In this document: positions 28,824 through 38,365 of the stretch, piece after piece | How the letters are laid out: each line of letters opens with the position of its first letter | How positions within the stretch are numbered: the first letter of the stretch is position 1 | Assembly: GCF_000719345.1 (NCBI RefSeq) | Contig: NZ_JOFX01000039.1 | Location: forward strand, 1-64,000 | Source of the DNA: Streptomyces sp. NRRL F-2664 | GTDB taxonomy: Bacteria > Actinomycetota > Actinomycetes > Streptomycetales > Streptomycetaceae | DNA: 64,000 nt | Direction: 5' to 3' | The notes under the pieces: model-generated | Told to the model about the DNA's origin: nothing | The model's input: the letters and a program-made list of their open reading frames with translations, nothing else | Database searches by the model: none | Translations under genes and position numbers: made by a program

Positions 28824-31082
28824 TCACGTACGGCACTTGACCGCGTAGGCGGGCGGGTGGTCCGTGCCGACCGGGCCGCGGGGAAGCAACCGGTCCAGCC
28901 ACTTCGGCAGCCACCAGTTGGTCCGGCCGAGCAGTGTCATGGTCGCCGGTACCAGCACCATGCGTACGACCGTGGCGTCGATGAAGATCGCGGTGGCCAG
29001 GCCGAGCCCGAACATCTTGGCGGAGGGGTCGTCGGCGACGGCGAAGGACAGGAAGACCGCCACCATGATGAGGGCGGCCGAGGTGATGATCCGGGCGGTG
29101 CGCGAGATGCCCTCGACGATCGCCGTGCTGTTGTCGCCGGTGCGCAGGTACTCCTCGCGTACGTGGGAGAGGAGAAACACCTCGTAGTCCATCGACAGGC
29201 CGAACAGGATGGCGAAGAGGAACATCGGGATGAACGACACGATCGGAACCGGCGCCTCAAGCCCGATGAGGGCGCCTCCCCAGCCCCACTGGAAGACCGC
29301 GACCATGATGCCGTAGGACGCGCCGATGCTCAGCAGATTCAGCAGTACCGCCTTGAGCGGTACGAGTATCGAGCGGAAGACCAGCATCAGCAGCAGGAAG
29401 GACATCGCCAGCACGGCGGCGACGAACACCGGCAGGCGTTGGCTGGTGCGCCGGCCCACATCGGACAGGCTCGCGGCGGCGCCGCCGACGTGGGCCCTGG
29501 CCGGGCCGTCCCCGATCGCCGTGGGCAGCACGTCGGTCCGCAGCCGGGCGATGGTGTCGGCCGTGGCATTGTCCTGAGGGCTGGTGGTCGGGAACACCAC
29601 GAGGGTCGCGATGCCGGTGTCCCGATCGATGTGCGTCGGCGTGACGGACGCTATGCCCGGATCCGCCGCCACCGCCCCGACGAGTCGGTCCAGCACTCCC
29701 GGATCACCGGCGGGGTCCGCGGCGATGACGAGGGGACCGTTGGTGCCCGGGCCGAACCCGTCGGCGACGAGGTCGTAGGCCCGGCGCTCGGTACGGCTGT
29801 GGGGCAGCGAGCCGTCGTCGGGCAGGCCGACGCGCAGGCCGAGCACGGGCAGCGTCGCGGTCAGCAGCAGCCCCGCCGCGCCGACCGCGTACGGCACCGG
29901 GTGCCGGCCGACGTGTCCGATCCAGCGACGCCACCCGGTGGCGTGGGCGGCACCTGCCGCCGGGTCCCGCCGCTGTGCGAGCCGGCCCGGCTTCCCGGTC
30001 CGCAGAGCCCGGCCGATCCGGCTGACCCGGCCGGCCCGGCCCAGGCGCGGGCCCGCCGCGCCGAGGAAGGCCGGCAGCAGCGTCACCGACGCGAGCACCA
30101 TCGTCAGGACGACGATCGAGACGGCAACCCCGCCCACCGTCATGAACGGCACGTTCGCGACCGCCAGGCCGAGGATCGACACGACGACGATGCCGCCGGC
30201 GAAGACCACCGGCCGCCCCGCCGTTGCCACCGCTCGTCCGGCCGCCGCCTGCGGATCGAGCCCGCACGCGAGGTACTCCCGGTGTCTGGCGAGCACGAAC
30301 AGCGCGTAGTCGATGCCCACTCCGAGCCCCACCATGCTGCCCAGGACCGGTGCGAAGGCGGGGACGTCCGTCACTCCCGCCAGTACCGTCATCGTGGCGA
30401 CCCCGACGGTCAGCCCGAAGACCGCCATGCCGATCGGCAGCGCGGCGGCGACGAGCGAACCGAACGCCAGGAACAGGATCGCGGCCGCGGCGAGGAGGCC
30501 GATCAGCTCGCTCACGCCGCCGCCGGGGTCGGAGAAGGCGTAGAAGAGGTTCCCGCCCATCTCGACGCGCAGGGGCAGTTCGGCGCGCAGCCGGTCGCCG
30601 AGTTCGACGAGGGCATCGAGGTCCTCGGCCGACAGCCGGCTCTGGTCGGGGTACTGCACCCGGACGACCGCGATCCGTCCGTCGGCCGACACGAGGCCGC
30701 CGCGCACGGCGGTGTCCCCGCCCGCGTCGAGCGCCCCCGCCGGGTCGCTCGCGCCGAGCACGTGCGGCAGCCGCTGCACCTCGCCCCGCAGCCGAGTGAG
30801 AGCGGTGCGCGCGCCGTCGTCGTCGAAGAACGTCACACCCTCGTCGACCGGGGTGACGACCACTTGGGCGGTCATCCCCTCCTGGCCGGTGCCGGCCCGC
30901 TCGATCAGTTCAGCGGCCCGCTGTGAGTCCAGTCCCGGAGCGGTCATCGAGTCCGCGGTCCGCCCGCCGAAGGCGACGGCGGCGAGGACGGCGAGCGTGG
31001 CGATGATCAGCCATGCCGCGATCACCCGCCAGGGATGGCGGGCGGCGCTTGCGCCCACGCGCAACAGGGCTTTCGAGAGCAT
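28824..31082 (-). CDS. MMPL/RND family transporter
   Basis: A 752-residue inner-membrane exporter with two repeats, each one helix, a large extracytoplasmic loop and five or six helices. MMPL motifs include GLGVGIDYALFVLARHREYL in the first half and FGLSMDYEVFLLSHVREEYL in the second, each with the Asp-Tyr pair used in proton coupling. Actinobacterial members export lipids, siderophores or drugs. The ATG at 31082 follows GGAGG at 6 nt. The gene diverges from a two-component pair 175 nt away, which may control it. Confidence 0.93.
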   Translation of the reverse strand: MLSKALLRVGASAARHPWRVIAAWLIIATLAVLAAVAFGGRTADSMTAPGLDSQRAAELIERAGTGQEGMTAQVVVTPVDEGVTFFDDDGARTALTRLRGEVQRLPHVLGASDPAGALDAGGDTAVRGGLVSADGRIAVVRVQYPDQSRLSAEDLDALVELGDRLRAELPLRVEMGGNLFYAFSDPGGGVSELIGLLAAAAILFLAFGSLVAAALPIGMAVFGLTVGVATMTVLAGVTDVPAFAPVLGSMVGLGVGIDYALFVLARHREYLACGLDPQAAAGRAVATAGRPVVFAGGIVVVSILGLAVANVPFMTVGGVAVSIVVLTMVLASVTLLPAFLGAAGPRLGRAGRVSRIGRALRTGKPGRLAQRRDPAAGAAHATGWRRWIGHVGRHPVPYAVGAAGLLLTATLPVLGLRVGLPDDGSLPHSRTERRAYDLVADGFGPGTNGPLVIAADPAGDPGVLDRLVGAVAADPGIASVTPTHIDRDTGIATLVVFPTTSPQDNATADTIARLRTDVLPTAIGDGPARAHVGGAAASLSDVGRRTSQRLPVFVAAVLAMSFLLLMLVFRSILVPLKAVLLNLLSIGASYGIMVAVFQWGWGGALIGLEAPVPIVSFIPMFLFAILFGLSMDYEVFLLSHVREEYLRTGDNSTAIVEGISRTARIITSAALIMVAVFLSFAVADDPSAKMFGLGLATAIFIDATVVRMVLVPATMTLLGRTNWWLPKWLDRLLPRGPVGTDHPPAYAVKCRT

Positions 31083-31244
31083 CGGGTCCTCCAACCACGT
31101 CGTCGGCCGTCCTTGCACGGCCGCCGATGCCGAGACTCGCCGCCACGGCGCTCCGCGGCATCGGCCCGCGGGCCGCGGATCCGTCGGCCCCGGGGCGGAG
31201 TGACGACCCGTCCTTTCGGCCGATGCGCGGCGCGCCGCGGTCCC

Positions 31245-31250
31245 TAGGCT
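31245..31250 (+). promoter_or_regulatory. -10 box of the two-component operon; probably leaderless
   Basis: TAGGCT ends 7 nt before the GTG at 31258, so the transcript would begin at the start codon. There is no ribosome site before that GTG, which agrees. Confidence 0.45.
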
Positions 31251-31257
31251 GAGAACC

Positions 31258-32430
31258 GTGCTCCGAGACGACCTGAGAACCCTGTGGACCGAACCCCGCC
31301 CGCCCGACGCGCCCGCCCGGGTGCGGCGGGACTGGGTACTGCTCGCCGCGGGCCTCGCCGGTGTGGCGCTGGAGGCCATCCTGCGCGAGGACGTCGTGTG
31401 GCGGCCGGTGGCGGTGGTGTTCGCCGTATGGCTGTGCCTGCTGACCCTGTGGCGCCGGACCCGCCCGCTGGCGGCGGTGACGCTGGCGTTCGGCTCGGTG
31501 GTCCTGCTTCCGGTGGCCTCGCTCGTCGCCGCGCCGCGCGAGCCCGTCGGCCTGTACACCGGCGCGGTCGTGCTCGTGCTGGTGTACGCGCTGCCCCGGT
31601 GGGGATCGGGACGCGAGATCGTGCTGGGCGGCGCGGTGATCCTCGCGGTCGGCGGGCTGTGTTCCGTCATGGACGAGACCCCGGTCGTCGAGAACGTCGT
31701 GGGCTTCGCCTTCCTGCTGCTGCCCGGCGTGGCCGGGGCTGCCGTGCGGTTCCGGGTGACCGCTCGCGAGCGGCAGTTGGACCAGGTGCGCTCCCGCGAG
31801 CGCGAACAGCTCGCCCGGGAACTGCACGACACGGTGGCCCACCACGTGTCGGCCATGGTGATCATCGCCCAGGCGGGCCGGGTGCTCGCGGGCACCGACC
31901 CGTCCGCCGCCGTCGAGGCACTGGAGGGGGTCGAGGAGGAAGGGGCGCGCACGCTGGAGGAAATGCGCGCCATGGTCGCCACGCTGCGCGACCGCGGGGT
32001 CGGGGCCGAGCTGGCGCCCCCTGCCGGAGTCGCGGATCTGGAGCGCCTGGTGCGCACCCCGGGTGGTCGCCTCAGGGTCGACCTGGGGCTCGACGGCGAA
32101 CTGGACGCACTGCCCCCGGCCGTCGACGCGGCCGTCTACCGGATCGTGCAGGAGTCGGTGACCAACGCGCTGCGCCATGCGGTCGACGCGACCGAGCTGG
32201 TCGTCCGGGTCGCCGCGGAACGGCACACGGTACGGGTGAGCGTGCGCGACGACGGCCGGCGCACCGGCCGGGGTCGCGACGGATACGGACTCACCGGATT
32301 GCGCGAGCGCGCGACGCTGCTCGGCGGCACACTACGAGCCGGCCCGGGTACCGACCGGGGCTGGCATGTCGACGCCGAACTGCCGAGAGCGAGGAGCGAG
32401 AGCGGTGTCCATTCGCGTGCTCGTCGCTGA
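31258..32430 (+). CDS. Sensor histidine kinase (HisKA_3 / NarL-type partner)
   Basis: A 390-residue kinase with about five N-terminal membrane helices and no large external loop, so it probably senses the membrane. The dimerisation helix with the phospho-acceptor His is RELHDTVAHHVSAMV; the ATPase domain shows an N-box QESVTNALRHA and a G-box DGYGLTGLRERA. The D-box reads VRDDGRRTG instead of the usual DDGxG. It overlaps its response regulator by 26 nt. Confidence 0.92.
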   Translation: MLRDDLRTLWTEPRPPDAPARVRRDWVLLAAGLAGVALEAILREDVVWRPVAVVFAVWLCLLTLWRRTRPLAAVTLAFGSVVLLPVASLVAAPREPVGLYTGAVVLVLVYALPRWGSGREIVLGGAVILAVGGLCSVMDETPVVENVVGFAFLLLPGVAGAAVRFRVTARERQLDQVRSREREQLARELHDTVAHHVSAMVIIAQAGRVLAGTDPSAAVEALEGVEEEGARTLEEMRAMVATLRDRGVGAELAPPAGVADLERLVRTPGGRLRVDLGLDGELDALPPAVDAAVYRIVQESVTNALRHAVDATELVVRVAAERHTVRVSVRDDGRRTGRGRDGYGLTGLRERATLLGGTLRAGPGTDRGWHVDAELPRARSESGVHSRARR

Positions 32431-33067
32431 CGACCAGACGATCATCCGCACCGGGTTGCGGATCATACTGAACGCCCAGCCCGGCATCGAGGTGGTCGGC
32501 GAGGCCGCCGACGGGCGGGAGGCGGTACGTCTCGCCCGCGAACTGCGCCCCGAAGTCTGCCTGTTCGACATCCGCATGCCCGTACTCGACGGGCTCGGGG
32601 CCACCCGGCTGGTCGCCGGCCCGGGCGTCGCCGACCCGCTGGCCGTGGTCGTCATCACCACGTTCGACCTCGACGAGTACGTCTACGGCGCGCTGCGTGC
32701 CGGGGCCCGCGGATTCCTCCTCAAGGACACGGGCCCGGACCTTCTGACGCAGGCCGTTCGGTCGGCGTCCGACGGTGAGGCGCTCATCGCGCCCAGCGTC
32801 ACCGTCCGTCTGCTCCAGGCGTTCGCGGACCTGCCCGCCGGCCGGCCGGTGGCCCAGCCGGTCTCCCCCGTCACCGCCCGCGAGGAGCAGGTGCTCCTCG
32901 CCGTCGCTCGCGGGCTGACCAACACCGAGATCGCCGACGCACTGCACATCAGCCTCAGCACGGTGAAGACGCATCTGGCCAGCCTGATGGCCAAACTCGG
33001 CGCCCGCAACCGGGTCGAGATCGCGATGTGGGCCTACGAAACGCGCCGTATCCTCCCCGGAACCTGA
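32405..33067 (+). CDS. NarL/LuxR-family response regulator
   Basis: A 220-residue regulator. The receiver domain (about 1-120) has the acidic pair ADDQ, phospho-acceptor Asp in CLFDIRMPVLDG, the Thr in ITTFD and Lys in FLLKDTGPD. A LuxR-type HTH follows at about 150-210 (VTAREEQVLLAVARGLTNTE, then STVKTHLASLMAKLG). The GTG at 32405 lies inside the kinase gene after GAGGAGCGAGAGCG, so translation is coupled. Likely target is the divergent MMPL gene. Confidence 0.93.
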   Translation: MSIRVLVADDQTIIRTGLRIILNAQPGIEVVGEAADGREAVRLARELRPEVCLFDIRMPVLDGLGATRLVAGPGVADPLAVVVITTFDLDEYVYGALRAGARGFLLKDTGPDLLTQAVRSASDGEALIAPSVTVRLLQAFADLPAGRPVAQPVSPVTAREEQVLLAVARGLTNTEIADALHISLSTVKTHLASLMAKLGARNRVEIAMWAYETRRILPGT

Positions 33068-33164
33068 TCCGGCTGCCGGCCATGTGCCAGCCACATCCCA
33101 TGAGTCCCCACCACCAGGACCACCCGGTGATCACGACTGATACACGCCTGGCGACAGGGCCTGG

Positions 33165-33779
33165 CTAGTGGCCGTGCGCGTGCGGCGCGGTGGGCGGCTT
33201 GCCCGGGGTGGGGGCCTTCCTCGGGCAGGTCAGGGCAGGGTTCCAGTTGTGGAAGCGGCCGGCCGGGTTCTTCTTGTACGCCCACATGTGCAGGTCGTAG
33301 TGCTTGGGCATGCCCGCCCAGTGGCCCGGCATGGGGCCGTCGAAGGGCACGCCGAACATGCTCGGCCGGTCGTCGGCGGTCTTCAGGTCCTGGTCCCGGT
33401 CGGTGGACATCCACTCCACGGTCTCCAGCCTGCGCAGGCCGTTCTTGTCCTTCTCCCGGCTGTAGAGGAGCGCCGTGGGCCTCGCCGGGTCCTTCGAACC
33501 CCAGTTGGCCTGCTTGACGTAGTGGTAGTTCATGGCGCCCACCCCGAACGGGTTGGTCATGCAGTCCTCGCCCTTCGGGACGTACCCGTCCTTGATGGCC
33601 TCCCGCTCGTCCGCGTACTTGGCCGTCGCCGCGATCGCCGTCGCCATGTCGCGCATGGCCTTCGCGTTGCGCGGGTCCGGTGCGGGCCCCTCGACCCCGT
33701 GGGCCGGGGCCACGGCGGTCAGGCCGAGCGTCACGGCGGCTGCGCAGGTGACGAGGGTCCTCAGGCTGCGTTCGGTCAT
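33165..33779 (-). CDS. Secreted protein of unknown function
   Basis: A 204-residue protein with a signal peptide (RTLVTCAAAVTLGLTAVAPAHG). The mature part is rich in His, Trp, Tyr and Met: AMNYHYVKQANW, DGPMPGHWAGMPKHYDLHMW and GRFHNWNPALTCP. It has two cysteines (C73 and the one near the end), which could form a disulfide. The clustered His and Met could bind a metal, but this is only a guess. It is the last gene of the flavoprotein operon, 43 nt downstream. The family is seen in actinobacteria as uncharacterised secreted proteins. Confidence 0.75.
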   Translation of the reverse strand: MTERSLRTLVTCAAAVTLGLTAVAPAHGVEGPAPDPRNAKAMRDMATAIAATAKYADEREAIKDGYVPKGEDCMTNPFGVGAMNYHYVKQANWGSKDPARPTALLYSREKDKNGLRRLETVEWMSTDRDQDLKTADDRPSMFGVPFDGPMPGHWAGMPKHYDLHMWAYKKNPAGRFHNWNPALTCPRKAPTPGKPPTAPHAHGH

Positions 33780-33822
33780 GGCGGCGGCTCCTCGCGGTGG
33801 GGGTAGGGGGTACGGGTTCCCC

Positions 33823-36633
33823 CTATCCGGTCGTCCGTCCACCATCCCGGCCCGCCGCGCGCGCCGCACGCGGCGGGCCTCCGAACGGGGCCCCGGGGTC
33901 CGCCGGTCGGACGCGGGCGTCGGCGCGGGCCGCGTACGCCCGGACGTCCGCGTCGGGGTCGGCGACCGCCGTGGCGAGGGCCGCCCGGGCCTCGGCGGAG
34001 TCCCGGTGGGCCAGCAGGGCCAGCACCGCCGCCTTGCGGACGTCCGCGTCGGCGTCGGCCAGGGCTCCCGCCAGGGCCGGCACCGCCGTCCCCGCGGCGG
34101 CCGCCGACAGCCCGGCCGCCGCCCCTGCGCGGACCTGCCAGGCCGGATCGGCCAGCGCAGCCACCGCCGTGCGGGCGTACCCGTCCGGGCAGCCGACCGG
34201 GGCCAGCGCGGCCATCGCCGCGCCCCGCACCAGCGGGTCGGGGTCCGACAGGAGCGGGTCCAGCGGCTCCGGCGCCGGATTGCGCACCGCGGCGAGGCCC
34301 TTGGCGACGGCCACCCGTACCTCGCGGGCCGGGTCGCCGGCGGCCGCGGCCAGTTCCGCCGCCGCGTCCACGGCCACCAGCCCCCGCACCGCGTGGATCC
34401 GTACGTCGACGTCCGCGTCCGCGAGCGAGGCCGCGTACAGCCCGGCGTCGCCCAGCCGCAGCGCCCGCAGCGCTTCGAGCGCGGCCGAGCGCACCGCCGG
34501 GTCGGCCACGGCCAGGGCCGCCCGCAGGGCCGTACCGAGCTCGGGCCCGCCCGGCAGGACCTCCAGCAGCTCGCGCAAGGCGGCCGCCGCGGCGGCCCGT
34601 ACGGCCGGGTCGGGATCCGCGAGCCGGGCCGCCAGCGCCGGCCCGGCCCCCGCCGGTACGGTCTCGCCGAGCGCGGCCACGGCCGCCGCGCGCACCCCCG
34701 GATCGGAGTCGGCCAGGTACGGCCGCAGGGCCGTGAGGTCCGGGGACTCCTCGGCGAGCGCGAGGAGTTCGAGGATTCGGGGGGAGGCGGCCGTCCCGGC
34801 GGCCGGCACACGTCCGGCGTCCGCCGCGCCGGGTGAGCCCTCCCGTGCCGCCGGCGGAGTACGGCGCGGCCCGGCCGTCGCCACCGGCACCAGAGCCACC
34901 TCGCCCAGGTGCCGTTCCGGGCCGCCCGGCGGGCTGAAACCCTCCACCGGCACCAGGTACGGCTCCACCGGCCGCGCGGTGAACACCATCGTCCCCGAAG
35001 CCGACTTGCGCAGGTCCAGGTGGTGCAGCCAGCGTGTGTCGTCCCGCTCCGGATGGTCGGTCCGCTCGTGGTAGAGGCCCCAGCGGGACTCCGTACGGGC
35101 CAGCGAGGCCCGGGCGGCCATCTCCGCGCAGTCCCGGATGAAGGACACCTCCGCACACCGCATCAGCTCGTGCGCGGTGGTGGCCCCCATCCCCTCGATC
35201 TCCGCGCTCATCCGGTCGAAGGCCTCCACGGCGAGGGAGAGCTTCGCGCCCGTCTTCGGCGGAGCGACGTAGTCGTTCACGAACCTGCGCAGCTTGTACT
35301 CCACCTGCGGCTGCGGCGGCCCGTCCGGATGCCGCAGCGGCCGGTAGACCAGCTCGTGCGCCGCCGCCAGCTGGTCGGCGGGCAGCGCGCCCTCGTAGGG
35401 CCGGTACCGGGCGGCGTCCGCGCCCGCCAGGTCACCGAAGACGAACGCGCCGATCATGTAGTTGTGCGGTACGGAGGCCAGGTCACCGGCCGCGTAGAGC
35501 CGCGGGACGGTCGTGCGGGCGTGGTCGTCCACCCGGACGCCCGAGGCCGAATGGCCGCCGCACAGGCCGATCTCCGAGATGTGCATCTCGACGTCGTGGG
35601 TGCGGTAGTCGTGGCCGCGGTTCGCGTGGAAGGTGCCGCGGGTCGGCCGTTCCGTGGTGTGCAGGATCGATTCGAGGGAGGCCACCGACTCCTCCGGCAG
35701 GTGGCTGAGCTTCAGGAACACCGGGCCCCGGTCGGAGGCCAGTTCGGCTGCGAACTCGGACATCATCTGCCCCGACCAGTAGTCGCAGTCCACGAACCGT
35801 TCGCCGTGCCGGTTGACCTGGTAGCCCCCGAAGGGGTTCGCGACGTACGCGCACGCCGGCCCGTTGTAGTCCTTGATCAGCGGGTTGATCTGGAAGCACT
35901 CGATACCGGTGAGCGCGGCGCCCGCGTGGTACGCCATGGCGTATCCGTCACCGGCGTTGGTCGGGTTCTCGTACGTCCCGTACAGGTAACCGGAGGCCGG
36001 GAGCCCGAGCCGCCCGCACGGGCCGGTCGCCAGGATCACCGCCCCCGCGCGCACCGTCACGAAGGCCCCGGTACGGGTGTTGAAGGCCGCCGCGCCGATC
36101 GCCCGGCCGTCGTCGGGGGCGGTCAGGACCCGCACCGGCATCACACGGTTCTCGATCCGGATCAGCTCGCGCATCTCCCGGCGCCTCAGCTGCCGGTAGA
36201 GGACCTTCTTGACGTCCTTGCCCTCGGGCATGGGCAGAACGTACGAGCCCGAGCGGTGGACCTGGCGCACCGCGTACTCGCCGTGCTCGTCCTTCTCGAA
36301 CTTCACCCCGTACGACTCCAGGCGCTGCACCATGGCGAAGCCGCGGGTGGCCGTCCGGCGGACCGTGGACTGGTCGACGACGCCGTCGTTGGCGCGGGTG
36401 ATCTCGGCGACGTAGTCGTCGGGTTCGGCGCGGCCTGGGACGACCGCGTTGTTGACGCCGTCCATGCCCATGGCGAGCGCGCCGGAGTGGCGTACGTGCG
36501 CCTTCTCCAGCAGCAGGACGCGTGCCCCGCGCTCGGCGGCGGTCAGCGCCGCCATCGTGCCGGCGGTGCCGCCGCCCACCACGAGGACGTCGCAGGAGAT
36601 CTCCTCGGCGTCGCCGAGTGCGGGGATGTCCAT
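33823..36633 (-). CDS. AprA/fumarate-reductase-like flavoprotein fused to HEAT-like repeats
   Basis: A 936-residue protein. Residues 1-590 are an FAD oxidoreductase of the succinate dehydrogenase/adenylylsulfate reductase group: FAD motif DVLVVGGGTAGTMAALTAAE, the block EKAHVRHSGALAMGMDGVN that resembles AprA, and a C-terminal helical domain ending ESRWGLYHERTDHPERDDTRW. After a linker, residues about 630-910 are an Ala-rich array of HEAT/PBS-lyase-like repeats of about 30 residues (DPDPAVRAAAAAAL, DADVDVRIHAVRGL, DPAWQVRAGAAAGL). With the two-cluster ferredoxin in the same operon it resembles an AprBA pair. SsuABC-like genes point to a sulfur compound, but the substrate is unknown. Confidence 0.85.
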   Translation of the reverse strand: MDIPALGDAEEISCDVLVVGGGTAGTMAALTAAERGARVLLLEKAHVRHSGALAMGMDGVNNAVVPGRAEPDDYVAEITRANDGVVDQSTVRRTATRGFAMVQRLESYGVKFEKDEHGEYAVRQVHRSGSYVLPMPEGKDVKKVLYRQLRRREMRELIRIENRVMPVRVLTAPDDGRAIGAAAFNTRTGAFVTVRAGAVILATGPCGRLGLPASGYLYGTYENPTNAGDGYAMAYHAGAALTGIECFQINPLIKDYNGPACAYVANPFGGYQVNRHGERFVDCDYWSGQMMSEFAAELASDRGPVFLKLSHLPEESVASLESILHTTERPTRGTFHANRGHDYRTHDVEMHISEIGLCGGHSASGVRVDDHARTTVPRLYAAGDLASVPHNYMIGAFVFGDLAGADAARYRPYEGALPADQLAAAHELVYRPLRHPDGPPQPQVEYKLRRFVNDYVAPPKTGAKLSLAVEAFDRMSAEIEGMGATTAHELMRCAEVSFIRDCAEMAARASLARTESRWGLYHERTDHPERDDTRWLHHLDLRKSASGTMVFTARPVEPYLVPVEGFSPPGGPERHLGEVALVPVATAGPRRTPPAAREGSPGAADAGRVPAAGTAASPRILELLALAEESPDLTALRPYLADSDPGVRAAAVAALGETVPAGAGPALAARLADPDPAVRAAAAAALRELLEVLPGGPELGTALRAALAVADPAVRSAALEALRALRLGDAGLYAASLADADVDVRIHAVRGLVAVDAAAELAAAAGDPAREVRVAVAKGLAAVRNPAPEPLDPLLSDPDPLVRGAAMAALAPVGCPDGYARTAVAALADPAWQVRAGAAAGLSAAAAGTAVPALAGALADADADVRKAAVLALLAHRDSAEARAALATAVADPDADVRAYAARADARVRPADPGAPFGGPPRAARAAGRDGGRTTG

Positions 36634-36644
36634 GGTGCGGCCCT

Positions 36645-37409
36645 TCAGAGTGAGTCGATGACGTGACGGCGGAGTCCGGGGTGGGTGACGGCCCTGTCCC
36701 GGGGAGCCGGTACGGTCACCACCGCTCCGGTGCCGAGCAGGGCGACGCGGTCACCGAGGAACAGCGCCTCGTCCACGTCGTGGGTGACGAACACGACGCT
36801 CGCGCCGGTGCCCGCGAGGACGTCCACCAGGAGGTCCTGCATCTCGGCGCGGGTCTGTGCGTCCAGCGCCCCGAACGGCTCGTCCATGAGGACGGCGCGG
36901 GGGCGCGCGGCGAGCGCGCGGGCCAGCTGGACGCGTTGGCGCTGCCCGCCCGACAGCTGGTGCGGCAGTTTGCGGGCGTGCCCGGACAGGCCCACGCGCT
37001 CCAGCCAGTCCTCGGCGGTGCGGCGCCGTTCGGTGCGCCCCCGGCGCCCGATGGCGAGCGGCAGCTCGACGTTGGCCAGTGCCGTGCGCCAGGGGAGCAG
37101 GGCGTCGTCCTGGAAGACCAGCGCCCGGTCGGCGTCCGGCCCGCGGAGCGGGAGGCCGTCCTGTTCCACCACGCCGTCGAGCGGCGCCAGCAGGCCCGCG
37201 AGGGTGCGCAGCAGCGTGGACTTGCCGCAGCCGGACGGGCCGACCACGGCGAGCACCTCGCCGGGCTCGACCGTCAGATCGACCCCGTCGAGCACGGTGC
37301 TCCCCCGGTGGCCGAGCCGTACGCCGCGCAGCGCGAGCCGCGCTCCGGGCTGCGCGGCAGGCACCGTGGTACCCGGACCGCTCCGCAGGTCCGCAGGGGC
37401 CGGGTTCAT
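36645..37409 (-). CDS. ABC importer ATPase (SsuB/TauB-like)
   Basis: A 254-residue ATPase with Walker A GPSGCGKST, Q-loop VFQDDALLPWRT, signature LSGGQRQRVQLARAL, Walker B AVLMDEPFGALD and the switch His VTHDVDEALFL. Sequence type and gene context place it with nitrate/sulfonate/taurine importers. Its ATG overlaps the permease stop. It ends 11 nt before the flavoprotein start. Confidence 0.94.
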   Translation of the reverse strand: MNPAPADLRSGPGTTVPAAQPGARLALRGVRLGHRGSTVLDGVDLTVEPGEVLAVVGPSGCGKSTLLRTLAGLLAPLDGVVEQDGLPLRGPDADRALVFQDDALLPWRTALANVELPLAIGRRGRTERRRTAEDWLERVGLSGHARKLPHQLSGGQRQRVQLARALAARPRAVLMDEPFGALDAQTRAEMQDLLVDVLAGTGASVVFVTHDVDEALFLGDRVALLGTGAVVTVPAPRDRAVTHPGLRRHVIDSL

Positions 37410-38365
37410 CGGGTCACCTCTCGGGTCTGTTCGGGCGAGGTCCGGGCCCCGGGCCGCGGGCCGGTCGTGCCGGCCGGACCCGTGGCGGCCGGTGCGGCGC
37501 GATCGGCCGGGGCCGGGGCGGTGAGCGGCTCCGGGGACGGGCGGCGCCGGCTGCGCCCTCGCCGGGGCCGGACGGCGGCGGACGGTACGGGGCCGGAGGC
37601 GTCGCGCGCGGGGAGCCAGCGCGTCAGGCGGCGCCCGGCCCGCTCCACCGCCGTGGACGTCAGCCAGCCCAGTGCGCCGATGGTGACCATGCCGACGAGG
37701 ACGCCGGGGTAGTCGACCACCGTGTAGTCCTGCCAGGTCCGGTAGCCGACCCCGTACTCGCCGGAGATCATCTCCGCCGAGATCACGCAGATCCACGAGA
37801 CGCCGATGCCGACCGACAGGCCGCCGAAGACGCCGGGCAGGGCACCCGGCAGGACCACCGAGAACAGCACCCGCCACCGCCCGCCGCCCATCGTCAGCAC
37901 GGCCTCCTCCCACACCGGGCTCAGCGCCCGCACCGCGTGCCGGGTCGAGACCACGACGGGGAAGAACGCGGCGGCGAAGGTGATGAAGACGATCCCCTGC
38001 TCGTTGGAGGGGAACAGCAGGATCGCCACCGGGACCAGCGCGATGGCCGGGACCGGCCGCGCCACCTCCAGCAGCGGACCCAGCAGGTCCTCCGCGATCC
38101 GGGACCGGGCCACCGCCGTGCCCGCCGCGACCCCGAGGACTGCGGCGAGTACGAAGCCCGACACGATCCGGCGCAGGCTGAAGCCCAGGTCCTGCCAGTA
38201 CGCCGCGGCCCCCGCCCGCTGCCCGAAGGCCGAGGCCACCTCGCCCACCGTCGGGAACTGCTCGAAGCGCAGCCACAGGTTCACGTCGAGGGAGGTCAGC
38301 CCCTGCCACAGCAGCAGGGCCGCACCGAGCGAGGCCGCGCGCAGCGCCCACCGGCCGGCGGTCAT
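37406..38365 (-). CDS. ABC importer permease (SsuC/TauC-like)
   Basis: A 319-residue permease with about six helices. The EAA cytoplasmic loop is seen as SPVWEEAVLTMGGGRWRVLFSVVLPGALPGVFGG, which docks the ATPase. After the last helix there is an Arg/Pro-rich cytoplasmic tail of about 60 residues that typical SsuC lacks. ATGA overlaps the binding-protein stop. Confidence 0.93.
   Translation of the reverse strand: MTAGRWALRAASLGAALLLWQGLTSLDVNLWLRFEQFPTVGEVASAFGQRAGAAAYWQDLGFSLRRIVSGFVLAAVLGVAAGTAVARSRIAEDLLGPLLEVARPVPAIALVPVAILLFPSNEQGIVFITFAAAFFPVVVSTRHAVRALSPVWEEAVLTMGGGRWRVLFSVVLPGALPGVFGGLSVGIGVSWICVISAEMISGEYGVGYRTWQDYTVVDYPGVLVGMVTIGALGWLTSTAVERAGRRLTRWLPARDASGPVPSAAVRPRRGRSRRRPSPEPLTAPAPADRAAPAATGPAGTTGPRPGARTSPEQTREVTR

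Noticed and set aside
28725..30926. Plus-strand ORF of 733 codons opposite the MMPL gene
   Set aside because: Translation is Arg/His/Glu-rich without domains; the opposite strand encodes a clear MMPL transporter.
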